Shown: positions 35,821 through 45,500 of the stretch, in pieces
Layout: the number at the start of each line of letters is the position of its first letter
Numbering within the stretch: the first letter of the stretch is position 1
Assembly: GCA_031415695.1 (NCBI GenBank)
Contig: JANOSH010000056.1
Span: 124,001 to 188,000, forward strand
Origin: JANOSH01 sp031415695
GTDB lineage: Bacteria > Actinomycetota > Acidimicrobiia > Acidimicrobiales > Ilumatobacteraceae
Direction: 5' to 3'
DNA: 64,000 nucleotides
Position numbers and translations under genes: made by a program
Notes under the pieces: model-generated
Told to the model about the DNA's origin: nothing
What the model saw: only the letters and a program-made list of their open reading frames with translations
Databases searched by the model: none

Positions 35821-36480
35821 ATGGTCATGGCAACAGCCACCGAGTGGCAAGACGACGACGAGTTCGTTGCCGATCCGGACGAACTAAAGATGCCCGAGAG
35901 CCCCGAGCATCGGCGCGTGATCGACGCCATCGGAGTCGTTGCCTCTTTGCTGCTCGAGCCAGCGCTCGTTGTGTACCGTGACATGAACTGGTACCCACCC
36001 GACGGGGGCAATGCCGTGGCCCCCGACCTCATGGTTCTTGCTGCTGACGCTACGGTGGTTCGGTCCTATAAGGAACCGTCGAACGGTCCATCGCCGACTG
36101 TGGTGGTCGAGGTGCCGTCGCGCAGCGATGGTGTCTCTGACTTCTTCAAAAAGAGCGCCCGGTACCGAACGCTCGGTGTCGACTTTTTCGCCGTACTAAC
36201 GGATCCAGGCACGTGTTCCGTGCTTCGCTTCACCCCAGGCACGGCCGACGTCGAGGATTGGACCGGTCGCCCCATCGCCGAACTCGGCGGCCTCACGATC
36301 GACGTTGCCGGTGATCGAATCGTCGTTGTCACGCCTGACGGGCACGTTATCGAGCATGATGCCGATATCGGTCGCGTTGCGCAGGAACAGGCTGCTGCTG
36401 CGCAGGAACAGGCTGCGGCTGCCTTGAGCCGAGTGGCAGAGCTCGAGGCGGTCTTACGGGCAGCGGGCATCGAGCCATAA
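35821..36480 (+). CDS. Uma2-family (DUF820) putative restriction-endonuclease-fold protein
   Basis: 219 residues; ATG 35821 or 35827. The PD-(D/E)xK-type core of Uma2 is visible: VAPDLMVLAAD holds the PD, and TVVVEVPSRSD holds the E-x-x sequence of the active site, followed by RYRTLGVDFFAVLTDP. The C-terminal 40 residues are an Ala/Gln/Glu-rich coiled coil that includes two exact copies of AQEQAAA encoded by a 21-base tandem repeat. These proteins are abundant in Actinobacteria and cyanobacteria; their function is uncertain and a nuclease activity is inferred from fold only. Confidence 0.82.
   Translation: MVMATATEWQDDDEFVADPDELKMPESPEHRRVIDAIGVVASLLLEPALVVYRDMNWYPPDGGNAVAPDLMVLAADATVVRSYKEPSNGPSPTVVVEVPSRSDGVSDFFKKSARYRTLGVDFFAVLTDPGTCSVLRFTPGTADVEDWTGRPIAELGGLTIDVAGDRIVVVTPDGHVIEHDADIGRVAQEQAAAAQEQAAAALSRVAELEAVLRAAGIEP
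36379..36420. repeat. 21-base tandem duplication in the Uma2 gene
   Basis: Two adjacent 21-base units, 36379-36399 and 36400-36420, differ at one base and each encode AQEQAAA. They extend the C-terminal coiled coil and could vary in number between strains by slippage. Confidence 0.8.
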
Positions 36481-36486
36481 GCGGCT

Positions 36487-37242
36487 TTAGCCGACGACGG
36501 TTGGCTCGGTGATGTAGCGGCGAAGGAGCCATTGGAAGACTTGCCACATAGCTCCTGGCGCGACGAGATCGCTTTGGGCCCAACGAGCCGACTCGGCAGA
36601 GATGGGCTGAGCATGGCGGGTCTTCATATGGGCCTCGGCTACCCGTTCAAGCAGAATGAACGTGGCAACAGTTTCGGCCACGCTCACGCCAACGGTGAGC
36701 AGGCCGTGATTGCGCAGAATCACCGCTCTGTGGCCGGCGAGAGCGGCAGCGATCCGTTTGCCTCCATCGGTCGACTGCACCTGAACTTCTTCGTCGTCGA
36801 ACAGGGAATGGTCGTCGAAGAAAATGCAGGACTCTTGTGTGATTGGTTGGAACAGCCGGGCTTCGGCCGAGAACGGCGTGCCGTATTGCGTGTGCACGTG
36901 GGCAGCCGACACGATCTCGGGTCGTGCGTCGTGGATCGGTGCGTGGATGTTGTAGGCGGCGATGTTGATGCCGCCGTCACCGTCGATGACGGTTCCGTCG
37001 TGGCCGACAAGCACAAGGTCGTGAACGGTTGCGGCGTGAAACGAAACGCCGTATTTCAAAAGCCAGAACGCGTCGTGGTGTTCTGGGTCTCGGGCCGAAA
37101 TGTGGCCATCGCCGGTGTCGCCCCAACGTTGAGAGGCGAACAGTCGGTAGCCGAGGGCAACGTCTCGTTGCCGGCGCAACCGCTCGGCCGAAACAGTGTC
37201 GCTGACGGGTTCGATGTCGGAGGGCAGAAGCGGCGGATACAT
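36487..37242 (-). CDS. Class II aldolase/adducin family protein
   Basis: 251 residues. The family's metal-site motifs are present: GDGHISARDPEH near residue 43, the AAHVHTQYGTPFSAE histidines near 115, and VILRNHGLLTVG near 170. Members are fuculose/ribulose phosphate aldolases, decarboxylases or structural relatives. The sequence resembles the adducin-like group annotated only as class II aldolase, so no substrate is proposed. It converges on the Uma2 gene with a 6-base gap and is divergent from the CBM48-like gene with 88 bases between the starts. Confidence 0.88.
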   Translation of the reverse strand: MYPPLLPSDIEPVSDTVSAERLRRQRDVALGYRLFASQRWGDTGDGHISARDPEHHDAFWLLKYGVSFHAATVHDLVLVGHDGTVIDGDGGINIAAYNIHAPIHDARPEIVSAAHVHTQYGTPFSAEARLFQPITQESCIFFDDHSLFDDEEVQVQSTDGGKRIAAALAGHRAVILRNHGLLTVGVSVAETVATFILLERVAEAHMKTRHAQPISAESARWAQSDLVAPGAMWQVFQWLLRRYITEPTVVG

Positions 37243-37330
37243 GACTACATCGTGCCATCATTCGCAGTCCAAGAAACAGTCGACCCCGGTAGCATGTTTG
37301 CTTCCCCTGACCCTTTCCAGGAGCCTTTTC

Positions 37331-37618
37331 ATGATCTCGAAGACGTACGACGCTGCTTCCGACACCACCACGCTTACCTTCACGGTGCGCCACGATGCAC
37401 CGCTGTCGTTTCTCACCAGCATTAATGGGTGGCAGCCCAGTGGTTTCCCGCTCTACAGCGACCGCAGTGGTAACCAGTCCATAACCCTGCGTGCGCCGGC
37501 CGGTGCCGAGATTGCGTTCCGTTACGCGTCGAGCGACGGCTACTGCTTCGACGAGGCCGACGCCGATCGCATTGAGCCCAACGGTCTCGGCGAGACAAAC
37601 AGCATCGTTATTGCCTAA
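37331..37618 (+). CDS. Stand-alone CBM48/isoamylase-N-like domain protein
   Basis: 95 residues from the ATG at 37331, which has AGGAG 8 bases before it; the upstream frame is non-coding in style. The sequence follows the glycogen-binding E-set (CBM48/AMPK-beta) pattern: TLTFTVRHDAPLSFLTSING followed by W, then LYSDRSGNQSITLRAPAG, then FRYASSDGYCFDEADADR and PNGLGETNSIV. Usually such domains are fused to amylases, branching enzymes or kinase subunits; here nothing else is attached. It may bind glycogen or another alpha-glucan. Confidence 0.75.
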   Translation: MISKTYDAASDTTTLTFTVRHDAPLSFLTSINGWQPSGFPLYSDRSGNQSITLRAPAGAEIAFRYASSDGYCFDEADADRIEPNGLGETNSIVIA

Positions 37619-37638
37619 CTCTGTACGGTAGGCAGTTC

Positions 37639-38196
37639 ATGGTCCCCACCGAAATTGCCGCATTGATCCGTTCCCGCCGCACATCGATGCTGGTCGACCA
37701 GGCCCGCGCCGTGCCTCATGAACTCGTTCGCGAGTTGTGCGACCTCGGCCAATGGGCACCGAACCATAAGCGAACCTGGCCGTGGCAGTTCGCCCTTGTC
37801 GAAGGCGAGGGGCGTGGTCGGCTCGGCGATGTCATTGCCGATGCGGGGCAACGTTTCGGCGATGAACCGGCGCGGGTTGCCAAGACCCGCACGAAGTATC
37901 TGCGCACCCCGGCCACGCTTGTTGTCGGCTCTCGTGTCGGTGATTCGCCGCTGCGTACCGCCGAGAACCGTGACGCCGTCTCGGCCGGCGTCCAGAACAT
38001 ACTGCTGGCTGCGACGGCTGCAGGTTTGGCTAGCTACTGGGGTTCGTGTCCGAAGGGCGCCAACGAGGTAGTGGCCGAGTTCTGTGGCTTTGCGCCCGAC
38101 ACGTTCGTGGCCGCCATTGTGTATCTCGGCTGGGCCACGCTCAGTGTGCCTGCGCCCGAGCGACCACCTGTCGAAGTACGAGTTATCACGAGCTGA
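37639..38196 (+). CDS. Nitroreductase-family flavoprotein
   Basis: 185 residues of the FMN nitroreductase fold: ALIRSRRTSMLVDQ (FMN phosphate arginines), LCDLGQWAPNHKRTWPWQF, AENRDAVSAGVQNILLAATA and GLASYWGSCPKGANEVV are conserved family blocks, and FVAAIVYLGWA closes the fold. It would form a homodimer binding FMN and using NAD(P)H. The start lies 20 bases after the CBM48-like gene. Substrate unknown. Confidence 0.88.
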   Translation: MVPTEIAALIRSRRTSMLVDQARAVPHELVRELCDLGQWAPNHKRTWPWQFALVEGEGRGRLGDVIADAGQRFGDEPARVAKTRTKYLRTPATLVVGSRVGDSPLRTAENRDAVSAGVQNILLAATAAGLASYWGSCPKGANEVVAEFCGFAPDTFVAAIVYLGWATLSVPAPERPPVEVRVITS

Positions 38197-38214
38197 CCCG
38201 AAGCGTAAAAGTTT

Positions 38215-38232
38215 CAACCGTCGGGGCGGTTG
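38215..38232 (+). terminator. Hairpin after the nitroreductase gene
   Basis: CAACCG (38215-38220) and CGGTTG (38227-38232) form a perfect six-base stem with a six-base loop, 18 bases after the nitroreductase stop and before the convergent transglutaminase-like gene. There is no strong U tract, so it may be a weak or two-way terminator of the type seen in high-GC bacteria. Confidence 0.5.
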
Positions 38233-38348
38233 GAGCGTTGGTGTAGTGATGGATACTACAATCGCGCTGGGGAACGTGGCTATGCCGATCGAACAAGACC
38301 CGCCGTACGTTATTGACGTAGCGAGCTCACGGGCGATAGCGCTGAGGG

Positions 38349-40442
38349 CTAGCGCAGGTTGCGGCGGATGGATCGAGGGCTCAGGCGGGCGCGCCACCAG
38401 CGGATTCGACCTTGTTCTCGAATGGCCGACTCGAAGTCGGCCAGGCCCTCGCTGGCTAGGCGCACGTCTTCGTCGTCCATTAGGCGGGGGCTGAAACGCG
38501 CCTCGGTTGCCAGCGCGGCGAGGTGCGACAGCTTCGTGGCTCCGTCGACCTGTTTGGCACCGGCGTTTACCAACTCACGGTTCGTGCGGCCGCGAGGCTG
38601 ATCGGCCCCGAGGTCGGTGAGCAACTCGGACCCAACCAGGAACGTGTTGATGATGTGGCTATTTGGGTCACTCGTCGGATGTTTGCGACGCCGTCGATAC
38701 TTGATACCCAATATCATGCCTACATAGCCGAGCACGCCTAGCACGACCAGCAGTGGCACGGCAATCGCCGCGACTCCCGTGGCCGAAACGCTCGACGGCT
38801 CATCGCCGGTGGCCTTTTCGGGGTTCTGGTCGGGGGGCTTGGGCGCAGTCGTCGACGGCGCAATGCTCTGCTCCTGAGCGAGTCCGCTATCTGTTCGCGT
38901 GGTGACACTGTTTGTTGACGTGCTGGCTGGCAGCGCATCTTGGGCAACCCAACCAACGTTACGAAACTCGACCTCGGCCCATGCGGTTGCTTGAGCGGTG
39001 GTGATGGTGCCCGGCTGTCCCAAGAAACCGACCGAGATGCGAACGGGCAGGCCAATCGAACGGGCCAGTAGGGCGTAAGCCGATACGAACTGTTCCGTTC
39101 GTCCTTTCTTTGTTTTTTGCAGGAACACCTTCACGATGGGCAATGCATGTCCCGACGGCGCGCTCTCGTCGAGCTGATAACCGTCGCGTAGGAACGCGGC
39201 GATGCGCTCGGCTCGTTCGCGATCGTTTGTGGCACCTTGAACTATCTGGCTTGCAAGCGAGCTGATCTCGACGGGTATCTCCGTAGCGACGATGTCTGAC
39301 GAGGTTGCGCGGTCGGCGGTGGCGGGTACCTCTGGACGCGCTGCAGTGGACACCTTGTAGGTATCGCCCGAGGCGAGGGGCCGGTCGACGAGTAGACCCG
39401 AGTTGGCCACGTCGGTTCTGACCGCAACCGACACACGACGCGGTTGCGCGGCTGGGGTTGGCAGCCATCGTCCTCCGAGTTCGGCCATTCGTACTGTCAC
39501 CGAAAGATCGTTAGCAGAAGATTTTTCCGCAAGCGTCGATTGCGCATCGAGGCGAGCTCCAGATCGGCGAAAGCTATCGCTGGACGCCCAGGCTCGACCG
39601 TTGTAACGCGTCAGCGCCACAAGGCGCCAAAGGGCGATGTCGGATCCGCTGCTCTCGAAAAGTGTTACGGAGGGTGTCAACGCCCGCCACCCGTCGACGA
39701 GTGCTAGCGGGCTGACATCTTCGTCGGGCACTACCGAATCGATTCGTTGATCCCGCGGGTCGAGTCGCCCGCTCTTCATGACTCCACCCGCGGCCACCGG
39801 AATTAGGCTGACCATAGCCAGGACAAGAGCAATCGTTGGCCAGGCGTCGCCTTTGTTTACCGGTGCGTCGAGTCTGGATGTCTCGTGGTCAAGCCGTTGT
39901 ACGGCAGCAAGTTTGAGAACAAGCCCGGCAAGAACGACGAACACTGCAAGCAACGCAACCGAGGGTGCCCCGGCCTCTGCCGCTAGAAACGCCAGCAGTC
40001 CAAGCAGCAGTGTTGGCGGCGCTATCCTTGCCGGACCGATGGCGTGGCGCCGGGTGGTCTCGGCGCTGAGCGAGCTGGAAATACAGGCGAGTAACGTGAC
40101 GAAACCGACTGAGGCCGGATCGGGGCGGGCAGGCCACAGACCCGACAATATCTCGCCACCGCCTCTTGATACTGAGCCAACGAGGTCGCCTGGAATGCTG
40201 CCCTTCGCCTCCAGGATTGCGAATGTAACGGTGACAATAGTCACAACGACATAGGCAATTCGACGGCCAAATGATCGTAACGACGTCATTGCGGCCGGGG
40301 CTGCAACCAATATGGTGGCGATGAGTACCCGGCTAGCCGACCAGCTCGACTCGAAAATACGCGAGGCCGACGACGCTACGAGCAGATTGAGCGCCAGTAC
40401 CGTGAGCAACGGCGCATGACCTCGAAGGACTTGGTACTTCAT
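38349..40442 (-). CDS. DUF3488/transglutaminase-like membrane protein without catalytic Cys and His
   Basis: 697 residues from the ATG at 40442, whose ATGA overlaps the DUF58 stop (an ATG at 40463 would add seven residues). About six hydrophobic helices fill the first 215 residues, then an extracytoplasmic region, the transglutaminase-like core (about 405-510), a membrane helix near 555 (VAAIAVPLLVVLGVLGYV) and a cytoplasmic tail. The core reads KKGRTEQFVSAYALLARSIG where the family has C-E-Q-F: Thr449 replaces the Cys. QATAWAEVEF replaces A-H-A-W: Thr486 for His. The final Asp (VAQDALP) is kept. Likely a non-catalytic partner of MoxR/DUF58. Confidence 0.83.
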   Translation of the reverse strand: MKYQVLRGHAPLLTVLALNLLVASSASRIFESSWSASRVLIATILVAAPAAMTSLRSFGRRIAYVVVTIVTVTFAILEAKGSIPGDLVGSVSRGGGEILSGLWPARPDPASVGFVTLLACISSSLSAETTRRHAIGPARIAPPTLLLGLLAFLAAEAGAPSVALLAVFVVLAGLVLKLAAVQRLDHETSRLDAPVNKGDAWPTIALVLAMVSLIPVAAGGVMKSGRLDPRDQRIDSVVPDEDVSPLALVDGWRALTPSVTLFESSGSDIALWRLVALTRYNGRAWASSDSFRRSGARLDAQSTLAEKSSANDLSVTVRMAELGGRWLPTPAAQPRRVSVAVRTDVANSGLLVDRPLASGDTYKVSTAARPEVPATADRATSSDIVATEIPVEISSLASQIVQGATNDRERAERIAAFLRDGYQLDESAPSGHALPIVKVFLQKTKKGRTEQFVSAYALLARSIGLPVRISVGFLGQPGTITTAQATAWAEVEFRNVGWVAQDALPASTSTNSVTTRTDSGLAQEQSIAPSTTAPKPPDQNPEKATGDEPSSVSATGVAAIAVPLLVVLGVLGYVGMILGIKYRRRRKHPTSDPNSHIINTFLVGSELLTDLGADQPRGRTNRELVNAGAKQVDGATKLSHLAALATEARFSPRLMDDEDVRLASEGLADFESAIREQGRIRWWRARLSPRSIRRNLR

Positions 40443-41584
40443 ATCAACGCCCCTTTTCTCCAACGAAGGGCGAACTCGATCCCGCTGCGCACGTCGATCG
40501 TGGGAAGCGGAAGCCGTGGGAGTGGCGTTGTGCTAGAGGTGACACGAATTATTGAGAGTTTAGATCGCAGGTTGGGCCGACCGACCAGGGACGGAAGCAG
40601 TGAGGATCGGCTGCCGGTTACGACGATGACCTGGTCGGGCGACAGTTCCGTGGGAACCAATTTGCCGATGGGCACCGACGCTTTGGCTGCGGTGCGTTTC
40701 ACCGTTGTGAACAGCTCGAGGATCGACTCTTTGTTGACGAAGGGCTTTCGGTCGCCCGCTGATTCGGGATCGGTAGTTGAAATGAACGTCACCAGCCCGG
40801 TTTCTAACGACTGCAACGCGAGGCTGGCGGCGATCTCTATCGCTTCTTCAAACTCGTCGGCTGTAAGGACGCCCTCGATTGTCTCGAGTAGAACGAACCG
40901 GGCCGAGCGCCGTAGGTCGAGGAAATCGCGCACGATGAGGGTGCCGAGACGGGCGTACGTCGGCCAATGAATCAGCCGAGTGTCGTCGCCAGCTTGGTAC
41001 TCGCGAAGCGATCGGAAATCGGCCAGCGGGTCGAGGGTTATGGTGCTGAAAGGCGTTGCCTGTTGGCGGACAAGCGCGCCAGAGTCGAGCCGACCCAGAT
41101 TGTGGATCAGCGGATGAACGAATATCTCTCGCCGTGCGTCGTGTTGAATCGACCGCACGGCAAGGTCGAACGGGTCGCGTCGCTCCTCAAGTGCCGGGCC
41201 CACTGGGTGAATGCCCCGCTGCGTTGTGGCGATTTGGTAGTGGGTCGAGTACACCTGGTTGGCTTCCAATGCCGGAATAGCCAGCGTTGCTGTCTTGTCG
41301 CCGACGCGGTCAACGATTCGCACGGGACGAGTGCGGTCGGTTGCCGACACGTCAAGACGAACGTCGAGTGGGTCGCCTCGTTGAATGAGCACACGAGACA
41401 GCCTGCGATCTATAGCTACCGGCGATGCGGTGCGAGGAAAGACAAAGGCGGAAACAAGCAGAGCGAGGCCGGCAGCAACGAGTACGAGGTATTCCCGGTA
41501 GCCCGTGAAGACTCCGACTGCGGCAACAAGCGCTAGTCCAGCGATGAGCGCCAGCCCGCCACTGGTGAGGCGGGTGCGGCTCAT
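40439..41584 (-). CDS. DUF58-domain membrane protein
   Basis: 381 residues. Two N-terminal hydrophobic helices (LALIAGLALVAAVGVF and YLVLVAAGLALLVSAFVF) are followed by an extracytoplasmic-type beta domain and the DUF58 core: PFSTITLDPLADFRSLREYQ, AGDDTRLIHWPTYARLGTL and the vWA-like ending ARFVLLETI with GLVTFIST. DUF58 proteins accompany MoxR ATPases in bacterial operons and are thought to act in complex assembly or metal/cofactor insertion. Both ends overlap neighbours by ATGA, so MoxR, DUF58 and the transglutaminase-like protein are made together. Confidence 0.88.
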   Translation of the reverse strand: MSRTRLTSGGLALIAGLALVAAVGVFTGYREYLVLVAAGLALLVSAFVFPRTASPVAIDRRLSRVLIQRGDPLDVRLDVSATDRTRPVRIVDRVGDKTATLAIPALEANQVYSTHYQIATTQRGIHPVGPALEERRDPFDLAVRSIQHDARREIFVHPLIHNLGRLDSGALVRQQATPFSTITLDPLADFRSLREYQAGDDTRLIHWPTYARLGTLIVRDFLDLRRSARFVLLETIEGVLTADEFEEAIEIAASLALQSLETGLVTFISTTDPESAGDRKPFVNKESILELFTTVKRTAAKASVPIGKLVPTELSPDQVIVVTGSRSSLLPSLVGRPNLRSKLSIIRVTSSTTPLPRLPLPTIDVRSGIEFALRWRKGALI

Positions 41585-42543
41585 CTGACGACGTCGACCT
41601 CTTCCATGATGTCGTCGAGAATATCGACCGTGGTGATGCCGTCGAGTTCGGCCTCGGGAGTGACAGCAACGCGGTGACTCAAGGAGGGGATGAGGATGGA
41701 CTTCACGTCGTCGGGACTCACCCAGCCACGACCTTGGCTGATGGCTACGGCGCGAGCGAGGGCCAGCAAGGTGAGCGAGCCTCTGGTGCTGACTCCCAAC
41801 CGGAGGTCGCGATGCTCACGTGTGGCCATGACGATGCGCACGACATACTCGATCAAATCGGGCTTGACGACTACTTTGCGGACCGAGGCGATGATGTCTT
41901 TCATTTGCGTTGCGGTCAGCACTGCCCTGAGATCGGCGACAGGGTCAGACGATACGCGGTTGTCAAGAATTTCAAACTCGGCGGCACGATCGGCGTAACC
42001 AAGTTCGAGCTTCATCGCGAATCGGTCGAGCTGCACCTCGGGCAATGGATATGTGCCTTGGAAATCGAGAGGGTTCTGCGTGGCTACCACCATGAACGGA
42101 CGCGGTACCTCGCGGCTGACGCCGTCTGCCGTGACTCGTCGTTCTTCCATAACTTCGAGCAGTGCTGCCTGCGTCTTGGGTGAGGCGCGGTTGACCTCGT
42201 CGGCGACGAGGATGTTGCAAAAAACAGGACCTTCTCGATACCGGAATTCGGAACCCTTGGGATCGAAGATTGTTACGCCCGTAACGTCGGCCGGCAAAAG
42301 GTCAGGTGTGAACTGCACACGACGGGAGATACCACCGATGCTGGTTGCCATGGCCCGAGCGAGCGAGGTCTTTCCGGTGCCCGGTTTGTCTTCGATCAGG
42401 AGGTGACCTTCCGAGAACAGGCAAGCAACCGCGAGGTTTGCTTGTTCGTGCTTGCCACGAAGCACCATCTCGATATTGGCCACTACTGCTTGGAACGACT
42501 CGGCCAGGGGCTTAACCTTGTCGTTTGAAAGTTTCTCGGTCAT
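41581..42543 (-). CDS. MoxR-family AAA+ ATPase
   Basis: 320 residues. Walker A EDKPGTGKTSLARAM (about residue 52), RRVQFTPDLLPADVTG, Walker B NILVADEVNRASPKTQAALLEVMEE, sensor 1 FMVVATQNPLDFQGTYPLPE, arginine-finger region LDRFAMKLELGYAD, and a C-terminal lid (SPDDVKSILIPSLSHRV). These are full MoxR features. MoxR ATPases act as chaperones for maturation of surface or metal-containing complexes. Its start overlaps the stop of the giant repeat-protein gene (ATGA), which suggests that protein, or the envelope complex it belongs to, as the client. Confidence 0.93.
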   Translation of the reverse strand: MTEKLSNDKVKPLAESFQAVVANIEMVLRGKHEQANLAVACLFSEGHLLIEDKPGTGKTSLARAMATSIGGISRRVQFTPDLLPADVTGVTIFDPKGSEFRYREGPVFCNILVADEVNRASPKTQAALLEVMEERRVTADGVSREVPRPFMVVATQNPLDFQGTYPLPEVQLDRFAMKLELGYADRAAEFEILDNRVSSDPVADLRAVLTATQMKDIIASVRKVVVKPDLIEYVVRIVMATREHRDLRLGVSTRGSLTLLALARAVAISQGRGWVSPDDVKSILIPSLSHRVAVTPEAELDGITTVDILDDIMEEVDVVR

Positions 42544-45500
42544 GGGGAAGTCACCGTCGATGTTGTTGATTCGGGCGGGGTGGTGGTCGATGTGGAAGTG
42601 CTGGTCGTTCGCTGCGTTGTGGATGTGGCTTGTGTGGTGGTGGTTGCCTGCACCGGGGTGACCGACAAGGTGATAAGGGCTTGGGCGGTGCCGCCGTTCG
42701 CGTCCCGGATGGAGTACCGAATTGTGACCGGCAGCGTGGATGACGCAGTGAACGATACGGCATTGGCGGTGAAGGTGAGAACCCCCTCGCCCGACACCAG
42801 GGTGGCACCCGTTACGAGTAACTCAGTGACCGTGCCATCGGGGTCGGTGTCGTTGTCGAGAACACTGACGTTGCTGGCGATTCCGACCGATGCCGAACCT
42901 GAATCGTCTCGTGCAATCGGAAGTTGGTTCACGTCGACATAGGTGACCTGAACCTCGGCCGTGGCCCTGGCGCCGGCTGGGTCCTCGATGGTGTAGGTGA
43001 ACCGAACCACCCCAGGCGTCGCGGGAGAAGCGAGATCGATGAACCGTCGGTTTGGAGTGACCTCGCCGGCCTGCGACGACACAATTCGAAGCATCGAGAT
43101 CGGATCGTCGGGGTCCGAGTCGTTCCCGAGCACGTTCAGACGCAGCGGACTGCCAAGGCTTGCCTGAGCGACGTCGTTCACGGCAACAGGCGGACTATTC
43201 AAAACCAACGGGGGCGACACCGTGACTACAACGTTTGCAGAGGCGGTCAAACCGCCCGAGTCTCGGACGGTGTACGAGAAGCCTCCGATACCGACCACGG
43301 TAGCGCTGAATTCGGCCCGACCGGAAGCTTGATTGACGACGATGGTCCCACCAACCGGATTGGAAACGACGTACGTGAGTGCGTCACCGTCGGGGTCGGC
43401 TGAAAGTGCGCTGAGTTGAATTGCGGCGGACTCACCAACGCGTGCCTCGGCTGCGCTGTTGTTGGCTGACGGTGGCCGATTGACGGTGATGCTGACCGTT
43501 GCGGTTGCGATGACACCACATCCATTTTGGACCGAGTAACTAAAGGCCGACGTCGATGAAGTTGCATCCGGCGTAAACACCACCCGTCCTGGGCTCAGGA
43601 CCGTAACGGAGCCGGAACTGGGTGTCGTAACTGCGAACGTCCCCCCGGTTCCTGTGTCGTTCGAAAAGACGTTAATCTCGACTGGAGTTCCGCGACCGGT
43701 GAACGCTTGGTCGTTACGAAGGCTTGGAGCTTGAGCAGAGCAGCTGTCGACTCGCACGGTGACGAAGCCTAAAACGCTGGCCTGTTGATCGTCCTCCAAT
43801 GTGTACGAGAAAGTTGCGGTTCCTGAGAAACCAGGCGATGGAGTGAACCGGATTCCCCCGCCCACCACTTCGGCAGTTCCAGACGGTGACACGGTCGATA
43901 CCGCAGCAACCCGAAGCGGACCGCCGTCGGGGTCACGGTCGTTGTTCAGGACCGAGATAACCACACTGGTGTTGAATGGTGTGGATGCCGAATCGTTACC
44001 AGCAATTGGCGGCCGGTTGGGAGGGTCGACGACCGACACGAAGACGCGTCCGGTAGCCGTGAGGCCATCGGCATCGACGACGACGTAGCTGACGCTGTAC
44101 TGCCCTGGCTGGCTGGGCGGGCTAATTGTGAGTAGTCGACCGTTTACCGAGGTTGGGATTGGACCGGACACGTTTCGAAGTTGAAGATCGGTGTTGACGC
44201 CGTCGGGATCGGTGTCGTTGTTCAGTGGGTCGAGTGACACGACGGTGCCGCCCACGGAAACGATGTTGTCGGAAGTGGCAAGAGGCGCAATACGGGGACG
44301 GGGTGCGACACCGACGATGATTCGCGCCGTTGCTTGTAAGCCTTCGGGATCACGAATGACGTACGTCATGGTGGCGAGGCCATCGAAGTTGCTCGATGGG
44401 GTAAAGACGATCGTCGAACCTTGCACCCTGGCAGTCCCATTTGTCGGAGACGACACGCTGACAAGTTCGACTGCGCTGCCATCAGGGTCGCTGTCATTAC
44501 CGAGCGGTCGAATTGTGACGGTCGTTGCGTGATCAGTATCTACCTGGTCGTCAGCCGCGGTTGGCGCCTTGTTGACGATGGGTCGGGCCACGACGGCGAT
44601 TGCGATCTGGCCGGTGGACGTTCGGCCGACGGAATCGGCGATGGTGTAGGTGATGAGGTGAACAGCAAGCGCTGGCGAGTCCGGCGTGAACGTCAGCGTT
44701 TGGTCGGCATTAACCACGAGCTGTCCGGAGCGGGCTGTAGGAGAACCGGCAAGCGAGATCGGGAGTCCGTCTGGGTGGGTGTCGTTGGCGAGCGGGTTGA
44801 GTACAACTGACTCGCCGGGAAACACGTTGGCGCTGTCGTTGTGAGCGATTGGATTTGCGCCAGCTACCCGCACTACTTCGACGAAGACTCGACCGATCGA
44901 AACCAGGCCGGAGGGGTCAGAGACAACGTAGGTAAAAACGTCGCTACCGATAAAGCCAGCGGGGGGCACGTAACGCACCGAGAGAGGCGAAACTCGGATG
45001 GCTGTGCCAAAGGTTGGGGTACCAACCGATGTGAGCGACAATGGGTCTCGATCGGGATCGAGGTCGTTGGCCAGCACGTTGATGGTTTTGTCGGTTGCCG
45101 TAACGACCTGGTCGTCGATTGCTTGGGGAGGCCGATTGACGTTGGGTGCCTCGACCACAACAAGCACCTTGGCCGTTGCTCGCAATCCGGCAGTGTCGGC
45201 AATTGTGTACGTGAACGATACGGGGCCGTTCGTGGCAGCGTCGGCGGTGAAGTCGATGGATTGCCCGCCAACGATGGTGAGTATGACGCCTGGAACGTCA
45301 CTGACTTCAACAATTCGAAGTGCGTCATTTTCTGGGTCGGTGTCATTAGCCAGGACCCCGATGGATTGGCGCTTGGATGCCGTTGCGGTTGCTCGATCGT
45401 CGACGGCTGTCGGCGCCCGGTTCGTACCCGATTGTGCCGTCACGGTGATGCGAACCTGTGCGGTGGCCCGGCCCCCAAATCCGTCGGTGACGGTGTAGCC

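Noticed and set aside
38250..38494. Short plus-strand frame after the nitroreductase gene
   Set aside because: Half of it is antisense to the transglutaminase-like gene, and no family or ribosome-binding site is evident.
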